A stretch of DNA of 64,000 nt. Origin: Owenia fusiformis. Lineage: Eukaryota; Annelida; Polychaeta; Sabellida; Oweniidae. How positions within the stretch are numbered: the first letter of the stretch is position 1; the number at the start of each line of letters is the position of its first letter. The notes under the pieces were generated by a model. It searched no databases. It saw nothing but the letters and a program-made list of their open reading frames with translations, and was not told the DNA's origin. Location of the stretch: NCBI GenBank assembly GCA_903813345.2, contig CAIIXF020000008.1, forward strand, positions 11,251,278 to 11,315,277, written 5' to 3'. Below, in pieces: positions 47,139 through 59,011 of the stretch. A program made the position numbers and the translations under genes.

Positions 47139-50100
47139 ATGGATGATACAACCGGAGAAATAACCCCTACAATTTTGGTACATGGAGGGGCCTGGGCTAT
47201 GCCAGATGAAACCGAATTAGCCGAAACCAATGTTGGAGGGGTTAAAGCAGCAGTTAAGGTCGGCTATGAAGTCTTAGTAAATGGTGGTAGTGCTGTAGAT
47301 GCGGTAGAGAGTGCTGTGCGTTGTCTGGAAGATAACCCCGTTTTCAACGCTGGTTAGTTTATTTCATTATATACTCCATATGCTCCTTATCTCAAAGAAC
47401 GAAGTTCGGTGGGGATATAGCGAAGCCCTCCATCCGTCCGTCTGGTAGATAACTTGAATACTTGCGAATGAATTGCCTTCATATTTGGTTAAAAAATTGA
47501 TGATGACCGCCGCTTTAAAGATAGCTGGAATTTTTCGTGAAAACCTTAAGTTTTATGGGGTTCCATACTTTTAATTTACATAATTGGTCCTAATTATTTG
47601 CCTCGGTTGGAGAAATTAGCTAAACTGATAAAAAATATTACATTTTTGACAGTATCCGATTCTTTAGTTTTATTTGTGTTTTAAAATAAGATACTGTTGA
47701 TATATTAGAGTCAACAAAAAGTTCTGAAAAGCAAGCCCAATGTCTTGTTTAGAAACCCCCATTATTAAAAATGGATTAAAAGGCTAATTAAATACTAATT
47801 AAAAAAAAAAAAAATACTCTCCCATATGATCGATCAGCTCGAGTTTTGAGAAAATGGGGATTTCAGCAAGGATGCATACTGTATACATATATATCAATTA
47901 ATGATATCATTGTGAGTTTCCATTTTGAACTGTGAGAATTTTGGCAAAATGGTGGACCCATTCTTCTACCATCATTGGCCTCATTGTCTAAAATACCTAT
48001 ATTTTATCATGAAGGGTCATTCACTTATGATATACAGGTCACGGTTCAGTGCTGAATTCACTGAAGGAGGTAGAAATGGATGCTGTCATCATGGAGGGGG
48101 ACCACTTAAATGCTGGAGCGGTTGCGTGCGTACAGAACATTGCAAATCCCGATAGCTTGGCACGACTGGTCATGGATAAGGTATAAAGTGTTTTTTTTAA
48201 TTTACTTGTATATTAAAGGTTAGACGTAAAAGAGAACTTAACACGAGTAAGAATTCTTGCATAGAGTGAAAAAAAACAATATCACTGTCATATTGAATAT
48301 ATCTCATCCAGACATACTGACTTGTTCATATAAAATACTTCCACAGCTCACGGACCACCAGGCGAAAATAATTAATTTTACATACACGTACCAAGTAAGA
48401 ACAGTGGTCCTCCTCCCCACGCATTTCCCCGTCTATTATATCGGAGGTCATTTTGGATTTTCAGAGGCATAGTATTTGTAGTCAACTCTTATATATTACA
48501 GACAGACCATGTATTACTGGTGGGGCAAGGTGCCAACATGTTTGCAACTGAAATGGGTGTCCCCAGTGTACCCATGGAGACATTAGTAACACCCAATGCA
48601 GTAAAAAGGAGGGAGGAAATGAAAACATACAATCAAGCTATCAAAAAACAATACGAAATTAGGTATTTTGGTTAAAGTTAGATCTCGTTGTTTTATATTA
48701 GAGTATGTTATTTCAATGTTCAACTGGAAATTCCATCTTCCTGGATTTCAAATATGAGCATTGCAAATTTTGTCTTGCATGCTGTCTGTGCAATGAATTT
48801 TTTATTAGAATTGAGTGAAGTAAGTCAAAATGAGCATCTTGAAAAATTGTATTTCAAATATGTTATTTGCTATTAATTATTCTTCAATTCAGTAACTAAA
48901 TGTAAGTTCATAAGGTCATTATGAATGGACACTCCTCTATTATAAAATGAAATACCAAATAAAATCTTTTGATTTGGAGTTTTTTTTAGAAAAATCATAA
49001 TCTCAGTATTAAAGTGTGGGAATTGCATGTTTCAGAATTTGACATATCTTTGTGAGAACTCTAAAGTCTATTTCAATAAATTAGAAATGAGGATTTCTCC
49101 CTAAAGTAGCTCATTTTAAAAAGATGCATATGCTCCTTAAAGATGTGCTAGGATTTGCCCTTAAACTTAACTCAATATATGTTAACTCTTGATTTGGATT
49201 TCATTAAACAAATGCAATATTAAAATCATGACCTTGCCTATTTTAACATAGAAAATCAAATTGTCTAACTTCAAATTCAATTGTATTTTGCGAAAACAAT
49301 ATGGAGGTATCGGACATGATGTCAATTTATTTTTTCCAGCACTAAAAACAGTTTTATTCTTTACACTGTACATATTGTACGAATAATAATTCAAACATAA
49401 GGAGGCTTAAACACTCCATGGGGGACTTTACGGTTGACACACCTTTGGAGGGAGTGTAAATTGTATGTAAGAAAATTACAAAAATGGTTTTATATGAGGG
49501 ACCCCAATGAAGGTGGAGATTTGTGGATAATATAAAAAATTGAACCCCTGGTCACCAAATCCTGGCTACGCCACTGTAAATTTATCCAATGAACTATATT
49601 GATAGAACACATATCACATGTAAGTCATAGAAAACCGTGAATGCATGGTACCTGATAACCAAACTCGTCTGGCCCAGTTATCTACTCCCTGATTCTAAAA
49701 TGTCGTAGATACGACGTCAGGAGTAGATAACTGGGTCAGACGGGTTTGGTTAGGTACTTGACTACATGTAGGGGTTGGCAAGATAGTTATCAAAATGCAG
49801 AATCCTTATATTGCAGGAAGATCGACGAGGCTGTGCCAGTACAGACAGGTCATGATACTGTAGGTGCAGTTGCACTTGATTCAAAAGGAAATGTAGCATT
49901 TGCAACATCCACTGGTGGTATCAATGCAAAGCGACCAGGGAGGGTAGGAGACAGTCCTTTAATTGGTGAGTAATGGCGTGCATTGATCTCAATAGTAGCA
50001 AAAGTGGGTTTAATTGCATACTTTAACAAAGATTTCTTCAAAAATCTACAGAGATAAAATTTCATGAAAATATCGAAAACCTTATAATTTTGAAACATAT

Positions 50101-50819
50101 TACTAAATGATTAAAAAGAGAAATGTGATATTATTTTGATTTATATAGTGTATTTGAAGTTTTAAACAGCGATTGTGGAATCCTGGTTAAAATTGACATA
50201 CAAATATTCCCAATATATGCTTCGAAATGATGAAATCATAACACATCCATCATCCCGTGGCTCAGTTTCATGATTTTTCCTGATTTTATGGGTGTACATA
50301 TCACAGTGCATATATTGACCCAAGTATTGTGTGTTTCTCAGGTAGTGGTGGATACTGTGACAACAGAGTCGGTGCCGTTTCTACCACAGGGCATGGGGAG
50401 GCTATCATGAAAGTATGTCTCGCTAAACATATAATGCAGTATATGGAGCAAGGTATTTAACATATCGTATATTTAGCACATTTTCAGCCATGCATATTTT
50501 GGTTTTATCTCATTTTCGATTATCATCTTTCAGAAAAAGGGTAAATCTTCAAACGTGACTCATGTTATGCAGTTAATAACAACAAAATACTTTATTTATT
50601 CTTATTTCAGGTTATACAGCACAAGAAGCATCTGATAAAGCTATACAGTACATGACTGATAGAGTACAAAGCTCAGGTGGAGTAATAACTGTGAAGAACA
50701 ATGGGGAGATCGGGTTGAGCTTTAGTACAGAACGTATGGCTTGGGCATCCCTCCAGAGCAACACTTTAAATTACGGACTTAATCCTGATGAAAAATCTTC
50801 AGAGAAATATACTATTTGA
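47139..50819 (+). CDS. ASRGL1: L-asparaginase / isoaspartyl peptidase, tandem copy B
   Basis: Six coding exons, 47139-47352, 48038-48180, 48502-48662, 49817-49965, 50342-50452 and 50611-50819, have the same phases as copy A and give 328 residues. Exon lengths equal those of copy A except exon 1, which is 6 nt longer ('[14 protein letters not shown]' region). The catalytic Thr is T187, and the equivalents of T203, R213, D216, T236 and G237 are all kept, so it should be active. Differences from A concentrate in the linker before the nucleophile (end of exon 3, residues about 159-172), a segment that is variable in the family. The start is the ATG after the acceptor at 47131; frames extending further upstream read through an inserted element. 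Introns carry a Helitron-like fragment (47390 on) and a hairpin element (49656-49752) that copy A lacks. Confidence 0.95.
47390..47540 (+). mobile_element. Helitron-like element, 5' fragment in copy B intron 1
   Basis: 'tctcaaagaacgaagttcgg' followed by 'ggggatatagcgaagccctcc' and GTCC repeats matches the 5' ends of the elements at 2450 and 5794. The internal 'cttcatatttgg' and 'gaccgccgctttaaa' are diverged core sequence. No 3' hairpin or CTRR end was found. It is missing from copy A intron 1. Confidence 0.65.
49656..49752. mobile_element. 97-bp hairpin MITE in copy B intron 3
   Basis: 'taaccaaactcgtctggccc' pairs with 'gggtcagacgggtttggtta', continuing through 'agttatctactcc', with a short loop around 'aaatgtcgtagatac'. 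Absent from copy A. Confidence 0.8.
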
Positions 50820-52270
50820 TGGATTTTAAAAATTGATCGCGCCTCTAAATACGTTGTCAGTTGTATTTGACTTTAACCCCTAAGGAATTTGTTCGATAAC
50901 TTTTTCGTAGTTTGTCTTTTGATTTGAAACTTCTCGCTTTTCTTAAAATTTAATTAAGCATGTTTGAGCGAAAACATTGTGAATGTAACCCCCCAGGAGG
51001 AAAGTCAGGGCTGGTCAAAGCTACTGAAATACCCAAATTTTCAGTAGTTTTGACTTGAAACGATCCAAATGTTCTTAGAATATGAAGAATATTTTCATCA
51101 ATAATGGCTCAACATAATCCGCTCAAAATACTAGCAATTGAAAAACCTTCCCAATGACACTTAAGGCACCCTCATATTATTGATCGTTTCCGAGAGCAAA
51201 CGGTGGAGGGGGGGGGGGGGCAGATCTGCTCCCTAACCGTTGGTGTAATTCTATGTAGCTTAACTGTTTAAAGGGTAAAGTTTAACAATCTTGATTCATT
51301 GGATACGTACATCTTTTCAACAACACAGATGGGAGTAGGTAGTTACTAGTCTCACCACCAGGATCAGATAGGATGGCAGGTACTTTAGAAAGTTTCCTTT
51401 CCATCGTTTCAGTCGATAAATTTTCATAACACCCTTATGTATCTAATAGTTATGCAAAGTGAAAAATGTCCAGTAAAGGAAAATAATATCTGTCCGATAC
51501 AAGAAAAGATATTTCACTTTTTGCAATTTTATAACATGGGTTCTATGGAGAATCTTCCCGAACTACAAGTAGATGTCACATTTTCAAAAAAATTAAAAGT
51601 CTATGAAAAATTTTTGAAATCACATTTCTAGATGAACTCCTACACGTATATTTCAAATATGACATCGCTTTGACTGAATTTTGAATATTGAGTTACGTAA
51701 ATTAGCGGGATAAATAGTGTAAAGTAATCGCCGTTTGCGGAACAAATCGTGAAACTTTCCTCAAATGATCACTGATTGCTACTCTTTAAATAAAGCAACT
51801 GTGCCAAAAAATCGCTCCATAGGAACTGCCCTAATTTTACAATTCTTACCCCCCCCCCCCATGGTCACGGAGGGGGGGGGTGCAATAAAAAAATTTTGAC
51901 ACAATTTTTTTTACTAAATTATGCTTAAACTTCAAATTTAATATCACCTTATCATGTTAAGAAGTTAATGTTGAACTAAAAATATGAAATACCATTGATT
52001 TTCAATTGCTATGTTAAAGGGTGGTGATGGGCGACGCCCACTTTTCTTGTATTGAATATTTTGCACCATATCACAGTTGCAGGAGTAAATCAAATAAGTG
52101 ATATATGATTGTAAAATTACATCAATATCTAATGGTTCACATGACTATTATTTTTCACCTTTTTCACTCTTAAAGGCTTGTTTTGAGTCACACCCATCTT
52201 TTAGACATACAGAAAAAATGGAAGATACGGTTTGACTTGTGGTTTTTTGGGCTTCCAAGGGCAGTAAGAC
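50820..52270. other. Intergenic with homopolymer G/C runs
   Basis: No gene recognised. G13 lies at 51208-51220. C12 at 51849-51860 faces G9 at 51872-51880 across 'atggtcacgga', forming a potential hairpin or quadruplex. Confidence 0.5.
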
Positions 52271-54165
52271 TCACTTGCATCGTGTTGATATGCATTGGTT
52301 TTTGCAGCTACACTTTATGTGAGCCTGGCAAACGTCTGATGCTTGAGGTAAAGTCGTCCACCTTGGTATCCATTTGATGTCTTCAAATATCCAGCCCCAC
52401 TCAGCTGGGGAAGGAACTTGAGGATTCGCTGTAAGTGCTTGCCCCCAAATAAATACAGCTTGGTATATGACTCTCTTCATATGCTGTAACAGGGCTTCTG
52501 ATGTTGGAGGAATGTGTGATTTTATTGAAGTCCTCTTTGTGAACATCTCCTTCCTCGCAGCATTGATTGATGTTTCATTGCTTGTTTTGTTGTAGACCAG
52601 AATAATAAACCGCTGTAAAATAAGCATGGCATCAAGCAGGGTATTGGGTCGTATGGAGATTTCTTTTAATACTGTAGTCAATTCAGGGTAGGTACTCCAT
52701 TGGTTCCAGGCTGATGTCTTAAACTTTCCATTAAATCCTGATGTGGTGTCACATCCAGTCATAGCATGGAATATTGGGAAACATATAGCTTTCTGAGGAG
52801 TCATTTCATGGGCAATTTCGTGGGCTGGAAGGTATCTATAGGACTTTCCCTTGCCAAAGGCGAGCCAGATTTGAATGTTAAGTTGTGCAGCTATACTAAC
52901 TGCCAGAACAACAATGTCTGAATCAACTGTTCTAATCATCATTTTTGTGAAGCCTTATTCATTGCATCATATATGTGCAGAAAGATTCAGGAATCTGCCT
53001 CTTCATGGGATGATCTCAGAAACATGCTGCTTAGGATATGCCTCTGCAGTATTCCCAATTGTTGTAATCAGGATTTTATATTCTCTGGTACTGGAATGGC
53101 TGAGACATTTGATGCAAGGAAAGTAAAGAGATCACTTTTGTTGTCATCCGAGCATAGAAATTCTGGCCAATTCCCTGGCAATTTGTTTACTGGATAAACT
53201 ATTTGACGCTTTCCAGATCCACGCTTTTTTCTTGTTGAAGATTTGAGACTATTTGGTATATATTAATCCCATACAATATCAAGTCTTTGTACTTTATTAA
53301 GTTGATATGCAACATACTTATTAAATATGTCATCTGAAAATTGTAGGAAGGTTCTTGCTTCTTGAGTTTTCAGCAGGTGGACTATTATGGCACCATCAAG
53401 AAACATGGCTTCAACATCTGGTGTATTGATCTCTCTATTTGTAACAAGGTCTTCCACTGGTTTTAAGATATCTGCTTTGAGTCCAGTCTTGATTGTGCCA
53501 TCTTGTGAAAGGGATGGAGGGAATGCCTGGTTCTCATGTCAGAAAAATTCATCTAAGTTGCCGTCTCTATTCTGGCACGCTATGTATAGTTGTCAAAATA
53601 GGGCAGTGTCATTTTTCAAGCTTGCTAGCTTTGAACTTGAGTTAGATTTCTTCTTTTGTTGTTTGAAAATCTTGAAATTGTTTCTCTTGATAGGGTCTGT
53701 GATGGCTTTTGATCTTTCAATAATTCTCTCCTTTATATATACTTCACATTGACTTTTCCCCTTTTCCTCAATTTTGTTCAATGTGTCAACAGCACTGTTT
53801 GACATTACATCTTTAGTATCAAGTGTCCAAAGTTCCTTTGATGTTGCAATAAAGGGGTTTCCTAAATCATTGATAACCTCAGTAAGGGAATTGACATCTT
53901 TCTTGAAACTGGTTTGATAACTAACACTGTGCTCATAGTTTGCAAGGACTTCATCATCATTATCCTTCATCTCATCCTCAAACTCAGTTAACATTCTTGC
54001 CATCTTTGGACCACCGACCATCCACTTCTGTAATGCGGTTAGATTGTCTAAACCCACAGCTCCACCCTCACTTTTGATCACACTATTATTTAGCTCATGG
54101 GCTTGGTAATTGGAGTACCATGTACCAGAATTTGAATATAGGCAACCCTGTTTCTTAACTCTGCT
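52271..54165 (-). pseudogene. Decayed multicopy (probably transposon-borne) protein of marine-invertebrate type
   Basis: Read on the minus strand, several segments form one ancestral protein: 'SRVKKQGCLYSNSGTW' and 'ALQKWMVGGPKMARMLTEFE' (from about 54165), 'EAMFLDGAIIVHLLKTQEA' (to 53263), 'SSHEEADS' (about 52995), 'RTVDSDIVVLAV', 'HAMTGCDTTSGFNGK', and at the end 'PPTSEALLQHMKRVIYQAV' with 'CSCKNQC'. I know this arrangement (HEEADTR, TVDTDV, TGCDT, WxxWT, C-terminal cysteine cluster) as a widespread repeated gene in invertebrate genomes, with a PIN/FEN-like nuclease look. Here it carries a TAA after 'DIVWD', further stops near 53076 and 52987, and a one-base frameshift near 52940. No TIRs were delimited. 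The mobile nature is inference. Confidence 0.65.
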
Positions 54166-54395
54166 GGGTATCTATCCAAGATTCAAAATCAAGAGACAAA
54201 ATTGAATTGATTGGCAATCTACCTGAAATCTACCCAAGTAATAAGACCCCCTCCCAACTCACACAACACTCCTTCTTAATTCAAAACTGCCCTTATTAGA
54301 TCAACAATATCATATTTTCAAACATAACACAGTTCAGCAAAATAAGCAGAACTACTTCTTGATTATTTTTATCAATCATTTAGGTCAAAATCATA

Positions 54396-55288
54396 CAAGG
54401 GTTCATCCAAAAGTCTTGGACTACCTGCTCTAATTTTGTTGGTTTTTGATAAAATTATTTTAAACTTTCCAATAATAAAGTCCAACAGTCTAACTACTTT
54501 GTGTATTAATTTCATGGAGAAAGGATATATTTTATGTAGTTTTCTAGATAGTTGTTAATATAGGGACCTTGCCACCCGGAACAGTATTCGCACATGGCAA
54601 CTTTCAGCCTCAAATGTTGCCGCCATTTCACTTGTTTCTGCTGAAATGCAGAACATGAAAGAAATCAAAGTAGAACAAAGAATACGACAAGATATTTTCA
54701 CTATTATTGAACTTGAGCAGCTACCATATGCACGATACAGCCTAGCCTCCGTGTGATTTTCCCTCTTTTCTCCAAGTTGAAAAGGAGGGTTGAAAGAAAA
54801 TATTTTTTACTCATTGGATGAGATTTAGAGTGGCACTCCAGCAGCATTTGTATAACATAAGCAATGGCGGTTTCATAAATGTCTTCCATTCATTGGTAAA
54901 GCGGTATGAAAAATGTGTTCAAATTCGTGGAAAATATGTTGAAAAGTAGGTCTTAATACGTGAATATGATGATGGCAGATGACACTCAGACTGAAAATTG
55001 GAAATTCTCTCATATCATGACTGATGTTAGGTTGCGCATCTGCACCTAAAGTATTTGCCATATTATAACAGTTGTGACGTAATTTGCTATATTTAAATAC
55101 CATTCTGTGTGGCCGGGACCCAGTATTAAGAATTATTTGGAAAAGTAGCTAAAATATATCATTTTCTGTTGAAACTTATACACAAAGTTGTTAAGATGTT
55201 GATCTTTATTATCTGAAAATGTCATGTAATTATATTAGAAAATAGCAAAGTTAGAGCGGGGCGTCCAAGACTTTTGGATCACCCCTCG
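54396..55288. mobile_element. 893-bp mariner-like non-autonomous element
   Basis: The left end CAAGGGTTCATCCAAAAGTC and the right end (reverse complement CGAGGGGTGATCCAAAAGTC) form TIRs that continue imperfectly for about 150 bp, sharing 'ataataaag' and 'actttgtgtat'. TA flanks both sides (54394-54395, 55289-55290). The ends look like mariner TIRs. Small minus-strand frames inside do not resemble a DDD/DDE transposase. Confidence 0.8.
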
Positions 55289-55290
55289 TA

Positions 55291-55982
55291 CTTACAAAAA
55301 CTGATCTAGATTCTATCCTAAACGTTGATGCTCATTGTCACTCAAGCATGACCTTGTCAAAAACAAGAAGTGATTTTGGTAGTTGTTATAGTAAGAAAGA
55401 TACACTTTTTGCTAGATTATTCTGTATTTGGATTCAAGTCACTCATCAGATGTCACATAGTTTGTCAAACTTTATTTTCAATTAAAATTACAATATTTAT
55501 CATGTCGAAGTATATGCCACTCTGGCAAAGAGATAAAAGGAATTATTAAAGATAAGTAGATATTCATTTTACTAAAAATTGACTGCAATCTCAATCATTA
55601 TCATGTGTATCATGGTAGAAGGTCCCAACATTGAAATTATGATACTATTTAATGATCATCCTAAAATGTTATGGCTGGTCATTAAGCCTACCCCTATAAA
55701 TTTTAGGGGTAGGGGTAAAAATTGCGAAAAGTCGATAAAAAATGGAGGAAATTTTCAGCACAGTTGCTTTTTACACCCAGGAAGGTTGCCTGGTCATATC
55801 TGGAAAGTTCCACGATTTGTTCCGTTTTCGGCGCTTTCACCCTTTTTTATGTCACTATTTATCTCGCTAAATCCAAATTATTTATTCTCACACCTAGTCT
55901 ATTGTTCAAATTCATTAAAAGGTTTGTTTTTTGGCTTAAAGGTATAGTGAAAATGTTTACAAATTATGATAGCATTAGGAGT
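55291..55982. other. 3' flank of the DUF288 gene, no other gene recognised
   Basis: AT-rich, with open frames on + that have no family resemblance. Probably the 3'UTR of the minus-strand gene starting at 55982. Confidence 0.5.
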
Positions 55983-57965
55983 TTACAGATCGTTTTCAAA
56001 ATGATGCGTAAAGTGCTGGCTATTCATAGCTGCACAGAACATTTTAGTGATTTCACTTTTCTTCTTTGCTATGCCACTTAGTTTCACAGGATGCAGGAAT
56101 GTTAGTGAACTGTTCAAAAATGACGAGAATATTAACCATGGCTTATCACGTATTCCACCAAAGTCCCAGTTATATGCAGCCATGCCAACGTTGCTGTACT
56201 TTACTCCTAAGGAATGTTGAAGTGTCGGGACTGCAAGCTCAAGGAATATCTTATGCCTGAAGAAGACATCCAAAATGGGTATGGCTATTTCGAAATGTTT
56301 CCGTGGTATGTAATACATATCTGAAGCCTGCCATGCCTTCCTTTTACTACCGAACAAATGTTTAGAGAGATTAACAAGAAATGTTTGAATTAGTTTGTTC
56401 GAGTTTTGTAATTGGTGAAGCTCGTCAAGTGCATTTGTGATATTTTTTTCAAAGTTTTTGAAGTGCATGCTACGGGTGATGATTTCACATTTGCCTTGCA
56501 AGTTTGACATATTGCACGTTGTAATGTTACCATGTTCCACTGATGCGATTTCGCTAATACCGCTGTTGTTTCCTAGTATGAGAGGATCCCTCATGCCAAT
56601 TTTCGAGGTTTCTTCAACAACTTTTGAGAATTGTTCTACTGACTGAAAATTTCTCGTGTTAAACCATACCTCATCTAAAGGTAGCTTGGCGATTGCTTTA
56701 ACTTTCATAATCGCGTCATCAGCGATAGTTAAGATACCTTCCACGCTCAATCCAAGTTTCAGGACCTTCAGTAGACACTCATAATTGGAACTACCCGGTA
56801 AATAATTCACTGTTTGCTTAAATGTGATAAAATTAATTTCCCATTCACGAAGGATAGATTTGCTTGGCTTATTTGGTCCACAATAAATGGTCTTTACAAA
56901 ATGACCATCATAAAGTGCCTCTAAGTATGGGATACTCTCATAAACTGGCGTGTTGAATATAATCAACAGCAAAATGGGGTTTGGTTGTATCAGTTGCTGC
57001 TTATAGGTATGTCTAGATTTAGAGGAATTGTACATGTAGCATGTATTGTAAAGTAGGTTTTTGATCTTTGATGTTCTACCTCCAATATCAATCAATTTTG
57101 AATTTGATGGAAGCGACACGGGGAATCGATTATTAGATTGAAGAGTGATAGGAAAATCAACAGATTCATCAAGATGCTCTTTTGCAATAACCGGAAACTT
57201 GTATCCAATGTTAACAAGATCTTGTAACCATGCGCCTATTAGTTCAGCATCGGTAATTTCCCAATATCCTTTGTGCGCCATAGCATCTGCTAAGTTTTGA
57301 ATACACAAAGGAAGGTGATTTGCTTTACATTTCCAACTAGATAAAAACTTGATAAGTTCACCGGCTTGGTAGTACAGCCTTTTTTCTTGTTTTGCATCAT
57401 CTATGTACGAGTGATAATTTCGGAACTGGTAGCAATTCGGGGGCATATAACTTAAATGACCATCTATAAGCCAAAGAAGAGTCTGTGTGAAATAACTTCT
57501 CCATATGTCAGTTACACGGGATGTCACTGCTACAGGCAATATGAGGCCCCAGAATGCATCATAGTGGAATAAAGTATTCTGGGAATTCCATGGAACAAAA
57601 GTGCCTTTTGGGTAAATCAATGGCGGCATAAAATCATCGTATGTTAAATTCAATAAATTTGAATTTGATTTGCGTGTCAGTCGATAGATGGCATCTACAT
57701 CCGGGTCACCATGAACTGCCCCTTGTTGTATAAGAGTTGTGTTCCAGTGCACAGCATTGTACTCACTCGTGATATTGCCCCCGATGTTCTCCAAGGGATA
57801 ACCTCTTGGCCATGTCGTTGGCTGCCCATAATAAGCGTATGGGTTGAATAGTGTGGTGTTTGTTGTTGGCACGACGCCGTACATCTTGTCAGTAGTTATG
57901 AAACCTTTGAGGCCATCAGTTGGATGGTTGTCATCATCTGTTTCATAGATAATATTGGCACCATG
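55983..57965 (-). CDS. DUF288/STELLO-like glycosyltransferase, 3' exon (partial)
   Basis: A 660-residue open exon from the acceptor 'gtttttcag' (57966) to the stop at 55983. The frame entering from 58007 is intron. It opens with 'HGANIIYETDDDNHP', the DxDD-type sequence of the family, then 'YPKGTFVPWNSQNTLFHY' and 'AFWGLILPVAVTSRVTDIWR', which are diagnostic of DUF288 (plant STELLO1/2 and many invertebrate proteins). A second half has 'YCGPNKPSKSILREW' and 'GILTIADDAIMKVKAIAK'. Many NxS/T sites suggest a luminal (Golgi or secretory) position. STELLO proteins bind cellulose synthase in plants; the animal role is not established. The N-terminal signal/anchor and the first part of the domain must be in exons beyond the window, since a LINE fills the sequence to the right. 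Reading frame is intact. Confidence 0.85.
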   Translation of the reverse strand, partial: HGANIIYETDDDNHPTDGLKGFITTDKMYGVVPTTNTTLFNPYAYYGQPTTWPRGYPLENIGGNITSEYNAVHWNTTLIQQGAVHGDPDVDAIYRLTRKSNSNLLNLTYDDFMPPLIYPKGTFVPWNSQNTLFHYDAFWGLILPVAVTSRVTDIWRSYFTQTLLWLIDGHLSYMPPNCYQFRNYHSYIDDAKQEKRLYYQAGELIKFLSSWKCKANHLPLCIQNLADAMAHKGYWEITDAELIGAWLQDLVNIGYKFPVIAKEHLDESVDFPITLQSNNRFPVSLPSNSKLIDIGGRTSKIKNLLYNTCYMYNSSKSRHTYKQQLIQPNPILLLIIFNTPVYESIPYLEALYDGHFVKTIYCGPNKPSKSILREWEINFITFKQTVNYLPGSSNYECLLKVLKLGLSVEGILTIADDAIMKVKAIAKLPLDEVWFNTRNFQSVEQFSKVVEETSKIGMRDPLILGNNSGISEIASVEHGNITTCNMSNLQGKCEIITRSMHFKNFEKNITNALDELHQLQNSNKLIQTFLVNLSKHLFGSKRKAWQASDMYYIPRKHFEIAIPILDVFFRHKIFLELAVPTLQHSLGVKYSNVGMAAYNWDFGGIRDKPWLIFSSFLNSSLTFLHPVKLSGIAKKKSEITKMFCAAMNSQHFTHHFENDL

Positions 57966-58315
57966 CTGAAAAACCAAGACAGTAAAGTAACAGTCATATA
58001 AAGTCATAAAAGTAGACAGTTAAATGCAGAGAGCAATCTTTGCAGAGATAGAGAACATGCTAATTGGATGTATGAAACGTTGGGTGCTGTCGCATCCCCA
58101 ACTAAGATGTACAAAGGGCATGAATATGTATGTGTAAATACAGCATATGCAACATGAATAATGCATCTCTAGGACCCCACCTTGATTCACAAGGCTTCAG
58201 TTGCTCCTAATTCAAAGGTGTGGGGCCTCTTAAACTGAGTGTGTGATGGACTATGTAAAATAAAACCAGGATGTCTCAAAATATGTAAAACTATGATTCC
58301 ACTTTTTACAGCATT
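57966..58315 (-). other. Intron of the DUF288 gene upstream of its last exon
   Basis: Starts with a pyrimidine-rich acceptor. No upstream exon was recognised before the LINE 3' end at 58316. Confidence 0.5.
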
Positions 58316-59011
58316 TGTTTATGTTTATGTTTATGTTTCTTTATTTTCCTCCGTGTTGGGGAGAGCATAAAAATGTACATCAAATTAGATTAAATAATAT
58401 ACAAAGGTTAAAAGTATAAAAAGGAGATTCAACATATTTACAGAAGCATGTTCTTCAGATGTACTATTTACATTGTTTAGGATGAGGGTATATTCAAGTA
58501 TACTCCTCAAGACTCGTGGAATCCTGTGGAACAAACCTGAAGAAACCTTTAATGTCAAACAGGCTTACGCTACACATTATTATGAATTGCTCAAATATCA
58601 AATCATCCAAGAACAAATCTGACCTACTGCCTAGGAGTGTGTGAGTTAGTTTTTCATCGTCGAGGTTAAACAGGTTTACACCCACACAGATGGTCGATGA
58701 GTTTTTCAAAGAAGATGTTCCTATGCATTGAAAAATACTCGCACTGCAAATAATGCACAATGATACGTTCACATAACCTCAGGCCTCCTAGACTTCCAAC
58801 AACGCGAACATCAGTTCTGATACCGCGAACTACGTTCCTTGCACTCGAACCACGGATCTCATATCGCGAACGTGAAATCTTATGTCGCGCACCACCATTT
58901 CCTTGTTTCCGAACATATTTCTTGTACCTCGCACAGAGATCCGTTACCACGAACAATTTGTACATAATACATCCGGGTGTTTGGGATTCCAAGTTACATG
59001 TATATACCAAT

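Noticed and set aside
54704-55103. Overlapping minus-strand frames inside the mariner-like element
   Set aside because: No DDD/DDE transposase or helix-turn-helix pattern; the element looks non-autonomous.
57966-58007. Fourteen extra N-terminal residues of the DUF288 frame
   Set aside because: They precede a strong acceptor and are intronic; family similarity begins right after the acceptor.
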